From Sphingomonas sp. YR710 (GTDB lineage: Bacteria > Pseudomonadota > Alphaproteobacteria > Sphingomonadales > Sphingomonadaceae), in NCBI RefSeq assembly GCF_900101455.1, contig NZ_FMZJ01000001.1, forward strand, positions 186,001-250,000: DNA of 64,000 nt, written 5' to 3'. The first letter of the stretch is position 1. Every line of letters begins with the position of its first letter. A program made the translations under genes and the position numbers. A model generated the notes under the pieces. The model was not told the DNA's origin and ran no database searches. It worked only from the letters and a program-made list of their open reading frames with translations. Positions 1 through 9,140 of this stretch are shown here, piece after piece.

Positions 1-377
1 ACCGACTGGCTGTGGCCCTTCGAACGGCGCACGATCGCATGGATACGGGCGACCAGTTCTTCGCGGTGGAAAGGCTTGGTGACGTAATCGTCGGCGCCGA
101 AGCCCAGCGCGCGAACCTTGGAATCCATTTCGCCGATACCGGAAAGGATCATCACCGGCGTCTGCACCTTGGCGGTGCGCAATTTCTTGAGCACGTCATA
201 TCCGTGCATGTCGGGCAAGTTGAGATCGAGCGCGATGATATCGTAATCATAGAGCTTACCGAGATCGAGGCCTTCCTCGCCAAGATCGGTTGTATAGACA
301 TTGAAACCCTCGGATCCCAGCATCAGCTCGATGCTCTTCGCCGTTGTGGGATCATCCTCGATCAGCAAAACCCGCAT
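1..377 (-). CDS. ctrA: CtrA cell-cycle response regulator, 5' part (cut by window edge)
   Basis: Only the first 125 or so residues are in the window. The translation opens [10 protein letters not shown] and is a receiver domain with the acidic pocket (E7, D8, D9), the phospho-acceptor D51 in [11 protein letters not shown], and the switch lysine in VTKPFH. It ends at the linker [10 protein letters not shown], which is characteristic of alphaproteobacterial CtrA just before its winged-helix DNA-binding domain. CtrA is the master transcription factor for cell-cycle and motility genes in this class. The upstream region carries a perfect CtrA-type box, consistent with autoregulation. The identification is strong from the near-invariant N-terminus; the output domain lies outside the window. 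Confidence 0.93.
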   Translation of the reverse strand, partial: MRVLLIEDDPTTAKSIELMLGSEGFNVYTTDLGEEGLDLGKLYDYDIIALDLNLPDMHGYDVLKKLRTAKVQTPVMILSGIGEMDSKVRALGFGADDYVTKPFHREELVARIHAIVRRSKGHSQS

Positions 378-468
378 ATCTAACCCCTGCCATGTGTCAG
401 AGCGATGTCGTTTCCCCGCGGCCTCGCTCACCACTGTGATTAACCATTAACGTTATGGAGGCAAAAGG

Positions 469-483
469 TTAAAACCGACTTAA
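469..483 (-). promoter_or_regulatory. CtrA-binding box upstream of ctrA
   Basis: The sequence reads TTAA, seven bases, TTAA, an exact match to the known CtrA recognition motif TTAA-N7-TTAA. It lies about 92 bases upstream of the ctrA start codon. A second TTAA pair with 3-base spacing sits at 440-450. In Caulobacter ctrA is autoregulated through such boxes; autoregulation here is inferred from the motif alone. Confidence 0.6.
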
Positions 484-540
484 GGTTCACTGCGGTTTTT
501 ACTTAGGTAGCGATTTTATTAACGCAGCCTGACCAAAAAA

Positions 541-571
541 AACGGTGGCGAACCGAAGCCCCGCCACCGTT
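541..571 (-). terminator. Intrinsic terminator of the small membrane-protein gene
   Basis: A 10-bp perfect inverted repeat (arm AACGGTGGCG at 541-550, complement at 562-571) has an 11-base loop. It is flanked by a run of A on the left and T on the right. Read on the minus strand the hairpin is followed by a long U tract, 27 bases beyond the stop codon of the minus-strand gene at 598-1026. It also insulates the ctrA promoter region. Confidence 0.75.
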
Positions 572-597
572 TTTCGCTAAAAACCGTGAGTTTTGCG

Positions 598-1026
598 TCA
601 AAGCGCAACCGTCATGGGCAGTTCGGACGTGGCGGTCTCCGATTTCTGCGTGCGCAACTTGGTAATGTTATCGCGCGCCTTGTCGATCTGCTCATGGGCA
701 ACAATGGAAATATCATCTGCCGCCTGGCGCAACTTTTCGCGACTGACGGCTGCCGCCTTCGCGATTCGGTCCCGACCGAGGAACAGCGCTACACCAGCTG
801 CGGTGACTGTCGCGATCGCGGTTACCGCGATCGATATAGTCTTGCCGTTGACGGGCACCGACCGAACAGCAGAGCGGGTGCGGCGGCCCAGGCTGCGAAC
901 GGCAGCCGTGGCATCGTCACGAACCGAAGCTGCACGGCGGAGCGCTGTCGGCGAAGCGGGTGCCGCTTTCGCGCGCGGTGTCCTTTTTGCGGCGCCGGCG
1001 GGCCGCGAGCGGGTGGTGGTGGCCAT
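598..1026 (-). CDS. Hypothetical protein with one membrane segment
   Basis: This is a 142-residue protein of unknown function. The first 50 residues are rich in Ala, Arg, Lys and Thr and probably disordered. One hydrophobic segment (ISIAVTAIATVTAAGVALFLG, roughly residues 65-85) would cross the membrane, followed by a charged, probably helical C-terminus. The start is set at the second of two tandem ATGs because GGAGGA lies just upstream; the reading frame continues open a further 20 codons. Small basic one-TM proteins like this are common in sphingomonads, but I assign no function. A possible general-stress promoter precedes it and a clear terminator follows. Confidence 0.7.
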   Translation of the reverse strand: MATTTRSRPAGAAKRTPRAKAAPASPTALRRAASVRDDATAAVRSLGRRTRSAVRSVPVNGKTISIAVTAIATVTAAGVALFLGRDRIAKAAAVSREKLRQAADDISIVAHEQIDKARDNITKLRTQKSETATSELPMTVAL

Positions 1027-1055
1027 CATTTCCTCCATTGAGATACGCTGGGTTA

Positions 1056-1081
1056 AACACCCGGACGGCGAGCGGGGTTCC
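1056..1081 (-). promoter_or_regulatory. Possible EcfG-type stress promoter
   Basis: On the minus strand the sequence reads GGAAC, 17 bases, TGTT. The alphaproteobacterial general stress sigma factor EcfG typically uses GGAAC-N16/17-CGTT, so the -10 deviates by one base. The -10 lies about 30 bases upstream of the chosen ATG of the 142-residue protein, a sensible distance. Weak by itself. Confidence 0.3.
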
Positions 1082-1152
1082 GCCATTTCGACGAAAGGCG
1101 GCCGGACGTTGGCTGGTGCCGATCAACTGGTTGGTGTATCTGCTTTGTTCCG

Positions 1153-2265
1153 ATGGCACAGCCCGAGATCATGCCGGTTCAGACTCCGCTTCAGGAGCGC
1201 AAGATCATCCATATCGACATGGATGCCTTCTACGCTTCGGTCGAACAGCGCGACGATCCCGTGCTGCGCGGCAAGCCGGTGGCGGTGGGCGGTTCGCGCG
1301 AACGGGGTGTCGTGGCGGCGGCCAGCTATGAAGCTCGCGCCTATGGGGTGCGATCGGCAATGGCCTCCTCCGTCGCGCGCCGGCGCTGCGCGGACCTGAT
1401 CTTCGTGAAGCCACGCTTCGAGGTCTATCGGGCCGTATCGCGGCAGATCCAGGCGATCTTCGCCGATTATACCGACCTGATCGAGCCGCTGTCGCTCGAC
1501 GAGGCCTATCTCGACGTGACCGCGAATCATCGTGGGATCGGATCGGCGACCGAGATTGCCAAGGAGATCCGCGCACGGATCAAGGCGGAAACCGGCCTGA
1601 CCGCGTCCGCCGGCGTATCCTACAACAAATTCATCGCCAAACTCGCCTCCGACCACAACAAGCCCGATGGCCTGTGCGTCGTGCGCCCGGCGCAGGGACC
1701 CGATTTCATCGCGAAGATCCCGATCGGGCGCTTCCATGGCGTGGGGCCGGTGACGGCGAAGCGGATGGAAAAGCTCGGCATCCATGATGGCGCTGACCTG
1801 CGCCGTTGCAGCCGGGAGTTCCTGTCGCAGCAATTCGGCAAATCGGGCGACTATTATTATCTTGCTGCGCGCGCGATGGACCATCGCGCGGTCCGCCCCG
1901 ATCGCACCCGCAAGTCGATCGGTTCGGAAAACACCTTCTTCCGCGATCTGACCGCGCATGACGATCTGGTCGCGGCGCTCGCGGAGTCGGCGGGCATCGT
2001 CGCCCGCCATGCCGACCGTACCAGCCATGCCGGGCGCACCGTCTCGATCAAATTGCGCTATTCGGATTTCCGCACGATCACCCGCGCAAAGACGCTGCCT
2101 TATGCGATCGCGGATGAACGCCGGATTCTGGAGGTCGCCTTGTCGTTGCTCGCGCCGCTGGAGCCGGTGGAGCAGGGGGTGCGTCTGCTCGGCGTGACGT
2201 TGTCGGGGCTGGGCGGGGATGAGGCGGCGGTGACGGTGGAGCAACTGGCCCTGGCGCTGGAGTGA
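1153..2265 (+). CDS. dinB: DNA polymerase IV (Y-family translesion polymerase)
   Basis: The 370-residue product has the Y-family catalytic signatures: HIDMDAFYASVEQRD near residue 20 (first metal-binding Asp, steric-gate aromatic residues), SLDEAYLDVT near residue 115 (second Asp-Glu pair), and the helix-hairpin-helix stretch GVGPVTAKRMEKLGI. Length matches DinB. It bypasses damaged template bases at stalled forks. The C-terminus contains QLALAL, which may be a weak beta-clamp-binding motif. An ATG at 1171 is an alternative start, since neither candidate has a strong ribosome-binding site. The gene runs convergently into the uracil-DNA glycosylase gene with a 4-base gap. Confidence 0.93.
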   Translation: MAQPEIMPVQTPLQERKIIHIDMDAFYASVEQRDDPVLRGKPVAVGGSRERGVVAAASYEARAYGVRSAMASSVARRRCADLIFVKPRFEVYRAVSRQIQAIFADYTDLIEPLSLDEAYLDVTANHRGIGSATEIAKEIRARIKAETGLTASAGVSYNKFIAKLASDHNKPDGLCVVRPAQGPDFIAKIPIGRFHGVGPVTAKRMEKLGIHDGADLRRCSREFLSQQFGKSGDYYYLAARAMDHRAVRPDRTRKSIGSENTFFRDLTAHDDLVAALAESAGIVARHADRTSHAGRTVSIKLRYSDFRTITRAKTLPYAIADERRILEVALSLLAPLEPVEQGVRLLGVTLSGLGGDEAAVTVEQLALALE

Positions 2266-2269
2266 GCGT

Positions 2270-2923
2270 TCAAGGCTTGAATTCCATCGCTCGCAAAAAC
2301 ACCGCGTCGAACATCTCCGCTGTCAGCCGCCCGGTATTCTGATTGTAGCGCGAGCAGTGATAACTATCGATCAGCGTCAGTCCCGATGGCAACCGATGCT
2401 CGGCGAGATGGCCGAAGCGGTATTTGGGCAATTTGCCGCCGAGCGCCTTGATTGCCGACTGGTGCGCGATCTCGCCCAGCGCGATCACCACGCGCAGGTT
2501 CGGCAGCGCGTGGAGCGGTGGCTGCAGGAACTGGCGGCAGGTGCGGATTTCCAGCGGGGTCGGCTTGTTCTGCGGTGGCAGGCAGCGCACCGAATTGATG
2601 ATGATCGCGCCGTCGAGCGCCAGCCCGTCATCGGGCCGGGCTTCGTAGCTGCCAACCGCGAGCCCGTGCCGGGTCAGCGTTTCGTAGAAGAGGATGCCGG
2701 CATGATCGCCCGTAAACGGCCGCCCGGTGCGGTTGGCGCCCTGCATACCGGGCGCGAGGCCGGCGATGGCGAGCCATGCGTCGGGATCGCCGAAGATCGG
2801 CACGGGGGCGTTATACCAGTCGGGATGCGCCGAGCGCTGTTCGTCACGGAACCCCGCCAGTCGCGGGCATAAGGGGCAATCGTGGGGCGGCTCGTAAGCG
2901 GGCAAAGGGGAGGCGATATCCAT
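2270..2923 (-). CDS. Uracil-DNA glycosylase, family 5 (UDGb type, 4Fe-4S)
   Basis: The 217-residue protein excises uracil (and related deaminated bases) from DNA to start base-excision repair. Motif 1 reads GLAPGMQGANRTGRPFTGD, the family-5 form that lacks the polar catalytic residue of classical Ung. Motif 2 appears as HCSRYNQNTG near the C-terminus. Four cysteines at about 16, 19, 114 and 129 match the iron-sulphur cluster ligands of family 4/5 enzymes. The gene is convergent with dinB, so two repair functions sit tail to tail; co-regulation is not implied. Confidence 0.88.
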   Translation of the reverse strand: MDIASPLPAYEPPHDCPLCPRLAGFRDEQRSAHPDWYNAPVPIFGDPDAWLAIAGLAPGMQGANRTGRPFTGDHAGILFYETLTRHGLAVGSYEARPDDGLALDGAIIINSVRCLPPQNKPTPLEIRTCRQFLQPPLHALPNLRVVIALGEIAHQSAIKALGGKLPKYRFGHLAEHRLPSGLTLIDSYHCSRYNQNTGRLTAEMFDAVFLRAMEFKP

Positions 2924-2977
2924 CGCCGCGGCCTACGCGTCTTTGTCGGTGGGCCGCAAGCCGGGAGGCAAGTGCCA

Positions 2978-3565
2978 TCACTGCGCGGCCCGCAGGCTAT
3001 GCGCCCGCAGCAAACCCGCTGTGACGAGGCCCCACAGGGACAGGATCGCGTTGATGACGGCCATGGCGCCGCGCGTGTCAATCGTCGGGGTGGAAAGCGC
3101 GGCAAAGAGCGTACCGAACCCCCATATTGTCGCACTGCCCATGAGCAGATGCGCTGACAGGATCAGCGCGAGCGTCGAGCCTGCGATGGCCGTGCCGAAG
3201 ATCCCGACAGTGCGCGGCGCGCGAGGCCGATGCATCAGTGCGACTGACCAGAGCAGCAAGGCTCCCATCGTCGCAAATGCAAAGATCAGTTCTGCCCGCA
3301 CATGGGTGGCCGGCTCGACGGTCACCACCATCAGCAGGCGGGCGCTGAAGGCCGCACCAAACAGCACGAGCCCGGCCCGGTTGAGCGGCTTTGCCGCACC
3401 CAGCTCATCACACAGGCACAAGATGCCGAAACTGATGCCCAGCCAGCAGGCAAAGGCGGCGGGGGCAAATATCGCGCCCGCCAGGCCGGCAAGGCAATGA
3501 GCGGGAGCAAATATAGCAAGAGCGATGGCGCCTGTGCGGGCATTGCGGCCTATCGGTTGGAACAT
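2978..3565 (-). CDS. Hypothetical multi-pass membrane protein
   Basis: About 195 residues when started at MFQPIGRN. Five or six hydrophobic segments are visible (for example AIALAIFAPAHCLAGLAGAI and the stretch around LLMVVTVEP), with short charged loops. I do not recognise the family. The open frame extends 32 codons further upstream, but that part is proline- and arginine-rich and unlikely to be translated. The gene is divergent from a TetR regulator with about 94 bases between them, so it is a reasonable candidate target of that regulator. Confidence 0.6.
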   Translation of the reverse strand: MFQPIGRNARTGAIALAIFAPAHCLAGLAGAIFAPAAFACWLGISFGILCLCDELGAAKPLNRAGLVLFGAAFSARLLMVVTVEPATHVRAELIFAFATMGALLLWSVALMHRPRAPRTVGIFGTAIAGSTLALILSAHLLMGSATIWGFGTLFAALSTPTIDTRGAMAVINAILSLWGLVTAGLLRAHSLRAAQ

Positions 3566-3659
3566 TGGTGGTCTTACCCCTCCTTCGATCGTCGTCCAGG
3601 TACCAACGGTCCGAGGGGGGCGATATGGACAAGTCGCGCTGAATGTCCGATCCGCAGGC

Positions 3660-4253
3660 ATGACCTATGTTCGTTTGTCCGCGCCGTCCGGCGTGCCCGT
3701 GCCGCCCGACTCCACTGCACGGCGGGCCCTGCTAACGGCCTTCGCCCGGCTGGCACTCAGCCGTCGCTATCGCGATTTTGGTGTGGAGGCGATTGTCCGT
3801 TCCGCCAAAGTCGCCCGCTCGACGTTCTACTACCATTTTTCCGGCAAGGATGACGTGTTGCTGGAGAACTTGCGGCCCTTCATCGCGGCGCTCGCGGAAA
3901 TGCCCTTCACGCTTGAGCCGTCACATGAGCTTCGGCGCTGGGTTGAACATATCTGGCAGCAGCGCAGCGCTGCCTGCCGGCTGCTGGACGGAGCCACCGG
4001 CCGCAAGATCGAGGCGGCATTGGCTTTCGGCTTGTGTGAAGCGTTCGCGGCCCGGCCTTCGCCGCCGGATTCCGATCATCCTTTGTTGGCGCAACACGTT
4101 GCCGGTGGCAGCCTTTCGCTGTTGAAAGCCTGGGTGGGGCACCGCGTGACGGCAACGCCGTCCGACATAGCGCATATTCTATGGCGCGGCGCGAGATCGA
4201 TCGAGCCGGGGCCGAACGAGGCGTTTCCGCTGGTGACGTGCCCTTCGGACTGA
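3660..4253 (+). CDS. TetR/AcrR family transcriptional regulator
   Basis: The 197-residue product has a TetR-type N-terminal helix-turn-helix: ALLTAFARLALSRRYRDFGV, then SAKVARSTFYYHFSGKDDVL, the classic recognition helix ending YYHF-x-x-KDDLL. The C-terminal two-thirds is helical and would bind a ligand. The start MTYVRLSAPSG is chosen because the longer frame overlaps the divergent gene. TetR proteins usually repress a neighbouring gene; the divergent membrane protein at 2978-3565 is the obvious candidate. Confidence 0.85.
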   Translation: MTYVRLSAPSGVPVPPDSTARRALLTAFARLALSRRYRDFGVEAIVRSAKVARSTFYYHFSGKDDVLLENLRPFIAALAEMPFTLEPSHELRRWVEHIWQQRSAACRLLDGATGRKIEAALAFGLCEAFAARPSPPDSDHPLLAQHVAGGSLSLLKAWVGHRVTATPSDIAHILWRGARSIEPGPNEAFPLVTCPSD

Positions 4254-4295
4254 GTTTTCGTGGCACTAGCCAGGCGCGGGCGATAAGGGGGCCGG

Positions 4296-4817
4296 ATGCA
4301 TCTTCATCGATATGCGATCGCGCTGGGATCGAATCGGCCGCACGGCCGGCATGGCGCGCCGCAGGCGGTGATCGGTGCGGCGCTGGCGGCGCTGGCCAAA
4401 ACGGGCGTGGGCCTTCTCGTCACGTCGTCGATCATTGCGACCGCCCCGATCGGCCCGGCCCGCCGCAGGTTTGCCAATGCCGCGGCGATCGTCGAGACCG
4501 GTCTCGAGCCGCCGGCTTTGCTCACACTGCTCAAGCGGATCGAAAGCGATTTCGGCCGCCGCCGCGGCCGCCGCTGGGGGGATCGGGTCGTCGATCTTGA
4601 TATCTTGCTGTGGTCAGGCGGCCGGTGGACACAGCCGGCGGCGCGTGACGCGCTCATCATCCCGCACAGGGATTTATATCGACGCGATTTCGTGCTTCGG
4701 CCGCTGCGCGAAATCGCGGCAACCTGGCCCGATCGCCGCGTCGCCGCCGCCGTTCGACACGCTTATGCGCGATTGCTCCGTCCCAAGCCGGTTGACCGCG
4801 CGGCCCGCGGCCAATAG
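4296..4817 (+). CDS. folK: 2-amino-4-hydroxy-6-hydroxymethyldihydropteridine pyrophosphokinase
   Basis: This 173-residue enzyme transfers pyrophosphate from ATP to 6-hydroxymethyl-7,8-dihydropterin in folate synthesis. HPPK hallmarks are ALGSN at the N-terminus, the ATP-binding segment RRGRRWGDRVVDLDIL (residues about 88-104), and IPHRDLYRRDFVLRPL. The ribosome-binding site AAGGGG lies just before the ATG. The next feature downstream is tRNA-Lys, 19 bases after the stop codon. No other folate gene is visible nearby. Confidence 0.93.
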   Translation: MHLHRYAIALGSNRPHGRHGAPQAVIGAALAALAKTGVGLLVTSSIIATAPIGPARRRFANAAAIVETGLEPPALLTLLKRIESDFGRRRGRRWGDRVVDLDILLWSGGRWTQPAARDALIIPHRDLYRRDFVLRPLREIAATWPDRRVAAAVRHAYARLLRPKPVDRAARGQ

Positions 4818-4836
4818 GGAGGCGCCCTTGTGGTGC

Positions 4837-4912
4837 GGGCTCGTAGCTCAGTCGGTAGAGCAACGGACTTTTAATCTGTAGGTCCCGGGTTCGAATCCCG
4901 GCGAGCCCACCA
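4837..4912 (+). tRNA. tRNA-Lys (anticodon TTT)
   Basis: A 76-base cloverleaf. The acceptor stem GGGCTCG pairs with CGAGCCC, the D arm is GCTC/GAGC, and the anticodon stem ACGGA pairs with TCTGT around loop CTTTTAA (anticodon at 4870-4872). The T arm is CCGGG-TTCGAAT-CCCGG. The discriminator base is A and the CCA end is encoded. All stems pair well. Confidence 0.97.
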
Positions 4913-5023
4913 TGCTACCGCGCGAATGTCGGGGCTTATTCTCATACCCCTTCCCGAACCGGGCCGCTGTACGCCGTCATCGCGACGGACACGGGCTGGA
5001 CGTAGTCGCCCAAGGGGCAGATA

Positions 5024-6379
5024 ATGTTCGAACCATCAGCCCGATCGGATCGAACTTCAGATGAAGGCAACCGCGTTGTGAAGAGGCCCTGGCTCATCGG
5101 CGGCGCAGCGATTGTCGTGATCGGGTTGCTCGGCATGGTCGCTTTTGGCTGGCGCATGGCGATCGCGCCGATAGCGCGTCCTGCGGTCGCCAGCTTTGCC
5201 CCTGCGCAGATCGCCCGGGGCGAGGTGCTCGCCAGTGCTGGTTATTGCGCGACCTGCCACACGGCAAAAGGGGGCGCGGTGCTGGCGGGCGGATATCCGA
5301 TGAAGACGCCGTTCGGGACGATCTATTCGACCAACATCACCCCCGATTCCGAGACGGGCATCGGCACCTGGTCGCTTGCGGCTTTCCGCCGCGCGATGCA
5401 CGAGGGCGTCGCGCGCGACGGATCGCATCTCTTTCCCGCCTTTCCCTATGATCACTTCACGAGATTAACCGATGGCGACGTGGCGGATCTCTATGCATTT
5501 CTGATGACGCGCCCGGCAATCAAAGCTCCGCCGAAATCGAACACCATTCCCTTCCCGCTCAATCTTCGCCTGCTGCAGGCGGGCTGGAAGCTGCTCTATT
5601 TCAAACCTGGCCGTTTCACCCCCGACGCCAGCAAGGACGCGGCGTGGAATCGCGGGGCCTATCTGGTCGAGGGGATCAGCCATTGCAGCGCATGCCATAC
5701 ACCGCGTGGCGCGCTGGGCGCGGAAAACAAGGATAAGGCCTATGCGGGCGCGCTTGTCGATCACTGGATCGCGCCGCCGCTGACGGGCGCCAACCCGTCT
5801 CCGGTGCCGTGGGGCGCAGACGAGCTGGTCGCCTATCTGGGTACTGGCGTCAGCCGCTATCATGGTGTTGCGGCGGGCCCGATGGGACCGGTCTCGCATG
5901 GGCTCAGCAAGCTGCCGCCCGCCGATCTGAAAGCGGTCGCGGCCTATCTCACCAGCCTTAACGGCGCGGCGGGCAAGAGCGCGGCCGGCGCCCCGGCGAT
6001 CGGGCAAGCGCTCGCCACCGACCGGAGCGGTACCGGCCTTCAATATGATGCCGCCGCGCGGCTCTACACCGCTGCATGCGCGTCATGTCACTACAATAGC
6101 GGTAAGGAGCCCAATCCGCTGCGACCGGACCTGGCGCTCAACAGTGCGGTCAACATGGACGATCCGCGGAATCTGATCCGCGTCATTCTGTATGGCGTCG
6201 ACGCGGCGGATGGCATTCCCGGCGTCGTCATGCCGGGTTTTGCACGCGGATTCAGCAATGCCGATGTCGGCCGGATTGCGAATTATGTGCGGGCCACCCG
6301 GACGTCCAGGCCCGCCTGGACCGACCTGGAACAGAAAGTCGCGACTATCCGCGCGGAAGGCAGGGGCCAGGAGCAATGA
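5024..6379 (+). CDS. Tri-haem c-type cytochrome (electron acceptor of the molybdenum hydroxylase)
   Basis: This 451-residue protein has an N-terminal membrane anchor or signal ([21 protein letters not shown], about residues 24-44). Three CxxCH haem sites follow: CATCH (about 75), CSACH (about 221) and CASCH (about 352). This is the architecture of the cytochrome subunits of periplasmic alcohol and aldehyde dehydrogenases. Its stop overlaps the start of the 2Fe-2S subunit (ATGA), so the three genes form one operon. The cytochrome probably carries electrons from the hydroxylase to the respiratory chain. A GTG at 5078 is an alternative start closer to the signal segment. Confidence 0.88.
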   Translation: MFEPSARSDRTSDEGNRVVKRPWLIGGAAIVVIGLLGMVAFGWRMAIAPIARPAVASFAPAQIARGEVLASAGYCATCHTAKGGAVLAGGYPMKTPFGTIYSTNITPDSETGIGTWSLAAFRRAMHEGVARDGSHLFPAFPYDHFTRLTDGDVADLYAFLMTRPAIKAPPKSNTIPFPLNLRLLQAGWKLLYFKPGRFTPDASKDAAWNRGAYLVEGISHCSACHTPRGALGAENKDKAYAGALVDHWIAPPLTGANPSPVPWGADELVAYLGTGVSRYHGVAAGPMGPVSHGLSKLPPADLKAVAAYLTSLNGAAGKSAAGAPAIGQALATDRSGTGLQYDAAARLYTAACASCHYNSGKEPNPLRPDLALNSAVNMDDPRNLIRVILYGVDAADGIPGVVMPGFARGFSNADVGRIANYVRATRTSRPAWTDLEQKVATIRAEGRGQEQ

Positions 6380-6840
6380 CCAACTTCACCGTCAACGGCA
6401 AGGCCGTGACCACCCGAGTCGATGACGATACCCCGCTGCTCTGGGTGATCCGTGACGTCGTCGGGTTGACCGGTACGAAGTTTGGCTGCGGCATCGGTAT
6501 GTGCGGGGCGTGCACCGTGCATGTCGGCGGCCGCGCGACCCGATCGTGCATCACGCCGATTGCCGCCGTCGAGGGCGCGAACATCACGACGATCGAGGGG
6601 CTCGATCCTGCGAGCGATCATCCGCTGCAACAGGCGTGGCGCGCGCTGCAGGTGCCGCAATGCGGTTATTGCCAATCCGGCCAGATCATGCAGGCGGCGG
6701 CGATGCTCGCCGACTTCCCTGCCCCAACCGATGAGGATATCGACACGGTCATGACGGGTAATCTGTGCCGCTGCATGACCTATTCGCGGATCCGCGCGGC
6801 GATCAAGCAAGCCGCTGCTGCAATGGCGCCGAAGTCATGA
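6376..6840 (+). CDS. 2Fe-2S subunit of a molybdenum hydroxylase (isoquinoline/nicotinate dehydrogenase type)
   Basis: The 154-residue product is a two-cluster ferredoxin-like subunit. The plant-type [2Fe-2S] site is [13 protein letters not shown] with a later Cys near RSCITP. The second cluster binds through [10 protein letters not shown] and NLCRCMTY. It transfers electrons from the molybdenum cofactor in the large subunit to an acceptor, here most likely the upstream cytochrome. It starts inside the stop codon of the cytochrome gene (ATGA) and its own stop overlaps the next start the same way. Family resemblance is to IorA and NicA; the substrate is unknown. Confidence 0.92.
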   Translation: MTNFTVNGKAVTTRVDDDTPLLWVIRDVVGLTGTKFGCGIGMCGACTVHVGGRATRSCITPIAAVEGANITTIEGLDPASDHPLQQAWRALQVPQCGYCQSGQIMQAAAMLADFPAPTDEDIDTVMTGNLCRCMTYSRIRAAIKQAAAAMAPKS

Positions 6841-9140
6841 ACCGGCCGTTCTCGCCCGATCAGCCAACAACGCCCTGGTCGCGGCGTGCCTTTCTGGTGG
6901 CGGGCGGCGCGGGCGTCATCGCGTTCGGCTTTTCGCATGTCATTGCGGCGATCGACCCCGCCGTCCCCGGCAATGTCCCGGGCGCGGGGACGGGGCCGCT
7001 GTTCGCGCCGACCCAGTGGTTCGCAATCGACAGCAAGGGCATCGTTACGGTCAACATCATCCGCGCGGAAATGGGCCAGCATGTCGGCACCGGACTTGCG
7101 CGCATCCTTGCCGACGAGCTTGAGGCAGATTGGGCCAAGGTCCGGATCGTCCATGTCGATACCGATCCCAAATGGGGGTTGATGGTGACCGGCGGCAGCT
7201 GGTCGGTCTGGCAAACCTTCCCGCTTTTCAGCCAGGCCGGCGCAGCAGGACGGATCGCGCTGATTGAGGCGGGCGCCAGGCTGATGGGTACGACGCCCGA
7301 TCGCTGCATCGCAAAAGGGGGAGCAGTGCATGCCGGTGGCCGATCGATATCGTTCGGCGACATTGCCAAAAGCGGGGCCGTCGCGCGCCAGTTCACCGCC
7401 GAAGAGCTGGCCAAACTACCGATCAAATCCGTCGCGCGCCGCCAGCTGATCGGTCGACCGACGCCAGCGTTGGACATCGATGCGAAGACCAACGGCACCG
7501 CCATCTATGGCATCGACGCCAAGGTGGCCGGGATGGTCTATGCCCGCCCCAAGCTGCCGCCAACGCGCAACGGTGCCAAGGTCGTGTCGGTCGACGACAG
7601 CGCCGCGAAGAACGTCGCGGGCTATCAGCGCTACCTGATCCTCGAAGATCCTTCGGATACCGTGCCGGGTTGGGTGATGGCCATTGCCGACAATTATCCT
7701 GCTGCCATCAAGGCGGCAGACCTGATCGAGGTGAGCTGGGTCGCGGGACCCGGCGCCGATGTCAGCGAGAAGATGCTGCTCGATCACGCCGCCGGACTGA
7801 TCGCCAGGACTGATGGCGGAGTCGATCTCGACGTATCGGACGGCCCTTCCCCCGCCAATTTCGGGGCAGGCGCCGCCAGCACGCTCGACGCGTCTTATAC
7901 GACCGGCACGGTATTGCATTTCCAGCTGGAGCCGGTGAACGCACTGGCATTCCAAAAGGGCGGTGTGTTCGAAGTCCATACCGGCAATCAGTGGCAGAGC
8001 CTGATCCTGCCGACGCTCGCCAAGGCGCTCGGCATCCCGGAAGCCAAGATCGTGATGCGGACCTATCTGCTCGGGGGCGGTTTTGGGCGCCGGTTGAATG
8101 GCGATTACGCAGTGCCCGCTGCGCTCGCCGCGCAGGCGCTGGGCAAGCCGGTCAAGATGATCCTGACCCGCGAGGACGATGCGCGCTTTGATTCGGCGCG
8201 GTCTGTATCCGCACAGCGGCTGCGCATGGCGTTCGATCGTTCGGGCAAGGTGACGGCGATGGAGCATCATGCCTGCGCCGGCTGGCCGACGCAGGCGCTC
8301 GCGCCGGCTGTCCTCGCCAAGAACAAGGCCGGCGACAAATATGATCCGTTCGCGATCTCGGGCGCGGATCACTGGTATGACGTTGGACGCCAGCGGGTCC
8401 GCGCGATCGTCAACGATATGGCCAATACCACATTCCGGCCGGGTTGGTTGCGTTCGGTCGGGCCGGGCTGGACGAACTGGGCGCTGGAAAGCTTCATCGA
8501 CGAAGCCGCGCACCATATCAAAGCCGATCCCGTAGCGTTCCGGTTGAAGCTGCTGACCGGCGCGGGCCGCAATGCGGGCAGCTCGCCAAGCGCGGTCGGC
8601 GGGGCGCTTCGGCAGGCCGAAGTGGTGCGGCGGGCGGCGCAGATGGCGGGCTGGGATGACAAGCTGCCTGGAGATACCGCACTGGGACTGGCGACCAGTT
8701 TTGGCCAGGAGCGCGACATGCCGACGTGGACGGCCTGTGTCGCGCGCGTCCATGTCGATCGCAAGACCGGCGTCGTGCGCGTGGAGAAGCTCACGCTGGC
8801 GGTCGATGCAGGTACGATCGTCGATCCCGACGGCGCGCTGGCGCAGGTGCAGGGCAGCGCCCTGTGGGGGCTGAGCATGGCGCTCCACGAAGGGACCGAA
8901 TTCGTGAACGGCCAGGTCAGGGACACCAATCTCAATAGCTACATGCCATTGCGCATGGCAGACGTGCCCGAAATGGACATCGCTTTCGTCGAAAGCCCGC
9001 AACCGCCGGTTGGGCTCGGCGAGCCGGCCACGACGGTGGTAGGCCCGGCGATCGGCAACGCCATCTTCCGCGCGGTCGGCGTCCGGCTCCGTCACATCCC
9101 GATCACGCCGGCCCAGCTTTTGACGGAACTCAAGGCCTGA
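6837..9140 (+). CDS. Molybdopterin-binding large subunit of a xanthine dehydrogenase-family hydroxylase (IorB type)
   Basis: The 767-residue product starts with a twin-arginine signal ([13 protein letters not shown]), so it is exported folded with its cofactor. Cofactor-binding segments typical of the family are visible: [27 protein letters not shown], and near the C-terminus VGLGEPATT with the conserved catalytic glutamate. These enzymes hydroxylate N-heteroaromatics or oxidise aldehydes. The order cytochrome, 2Fe-2S, Mo subunit suggests a periplasmic dehydrogenase feeding cytochrome c. The gene overlaps the convergent adenosine deaminase gene by 11 bases. Substrate cannot be read from the sequence. 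Confidence 0.9.
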   Translation: MNRPFSPDQPTTPWSRRAFLVAGGAGVIAFGFSHVIAAIDPAVPGNVPGAGTGPLFAPTQWFAIDSKGIVTVNIIRAEMGQHVGTGLARILADELEADWAKVRIVHVDTDPKWGLMVTGGSWSVWQTFPLFSQAGAAGRIALIEAGARLMGTTPDRCIAKGGAVHAGGRSISFGDIAKSGAVARQFTAEELAKLPIKSVARRQLIGRPTPALDIDAKTNGTAIYGIDAKVAGMVYARPKLPPTRNGAKVVSVDDSAAKNVAGYQRYLILEDPSDTVPGWVMAIADNYPAAIKAADLIEVSWVAGPGADVSEKMLLDHAAGLIARTDGGVDLDVSDGPSPANFGAGAASTLDASYTTGTVLHFQLEPVNALAFQKGGVFEVHTGNQWQSLILPTLAKALGIPEAKIVMRTYLLGGGFGRRLNGDYAVPAALAAQALGKPVKMILTREDDARFDSARSVSAQRLRMAFDRSGKVTAMEHHACAGWPTQALAPAVLAKNKAGDKYDPFAISGADHWYDVGRQRVRAIVNDMANTTFRPGWLRSVGPGWTNWALESFIDEAAHHIKADPVAFRLKLLTGAGRNAGSSPSAVGGALRQAEVVRRAAQMAGWDDKLPGDTALGLATSFGQERDMPTWTACVARVHVDRKTGVVRVEKLTLAVDAGTIVDPDGALAQVQGSALWGLSMALHEGTEFVNGQVRDTNLNSYMPLRMADVPEMDIAFVESPQPPVGLGEPATTVVGPAIGNAIFRAVGVRLRHIPITPAQLLTELKA

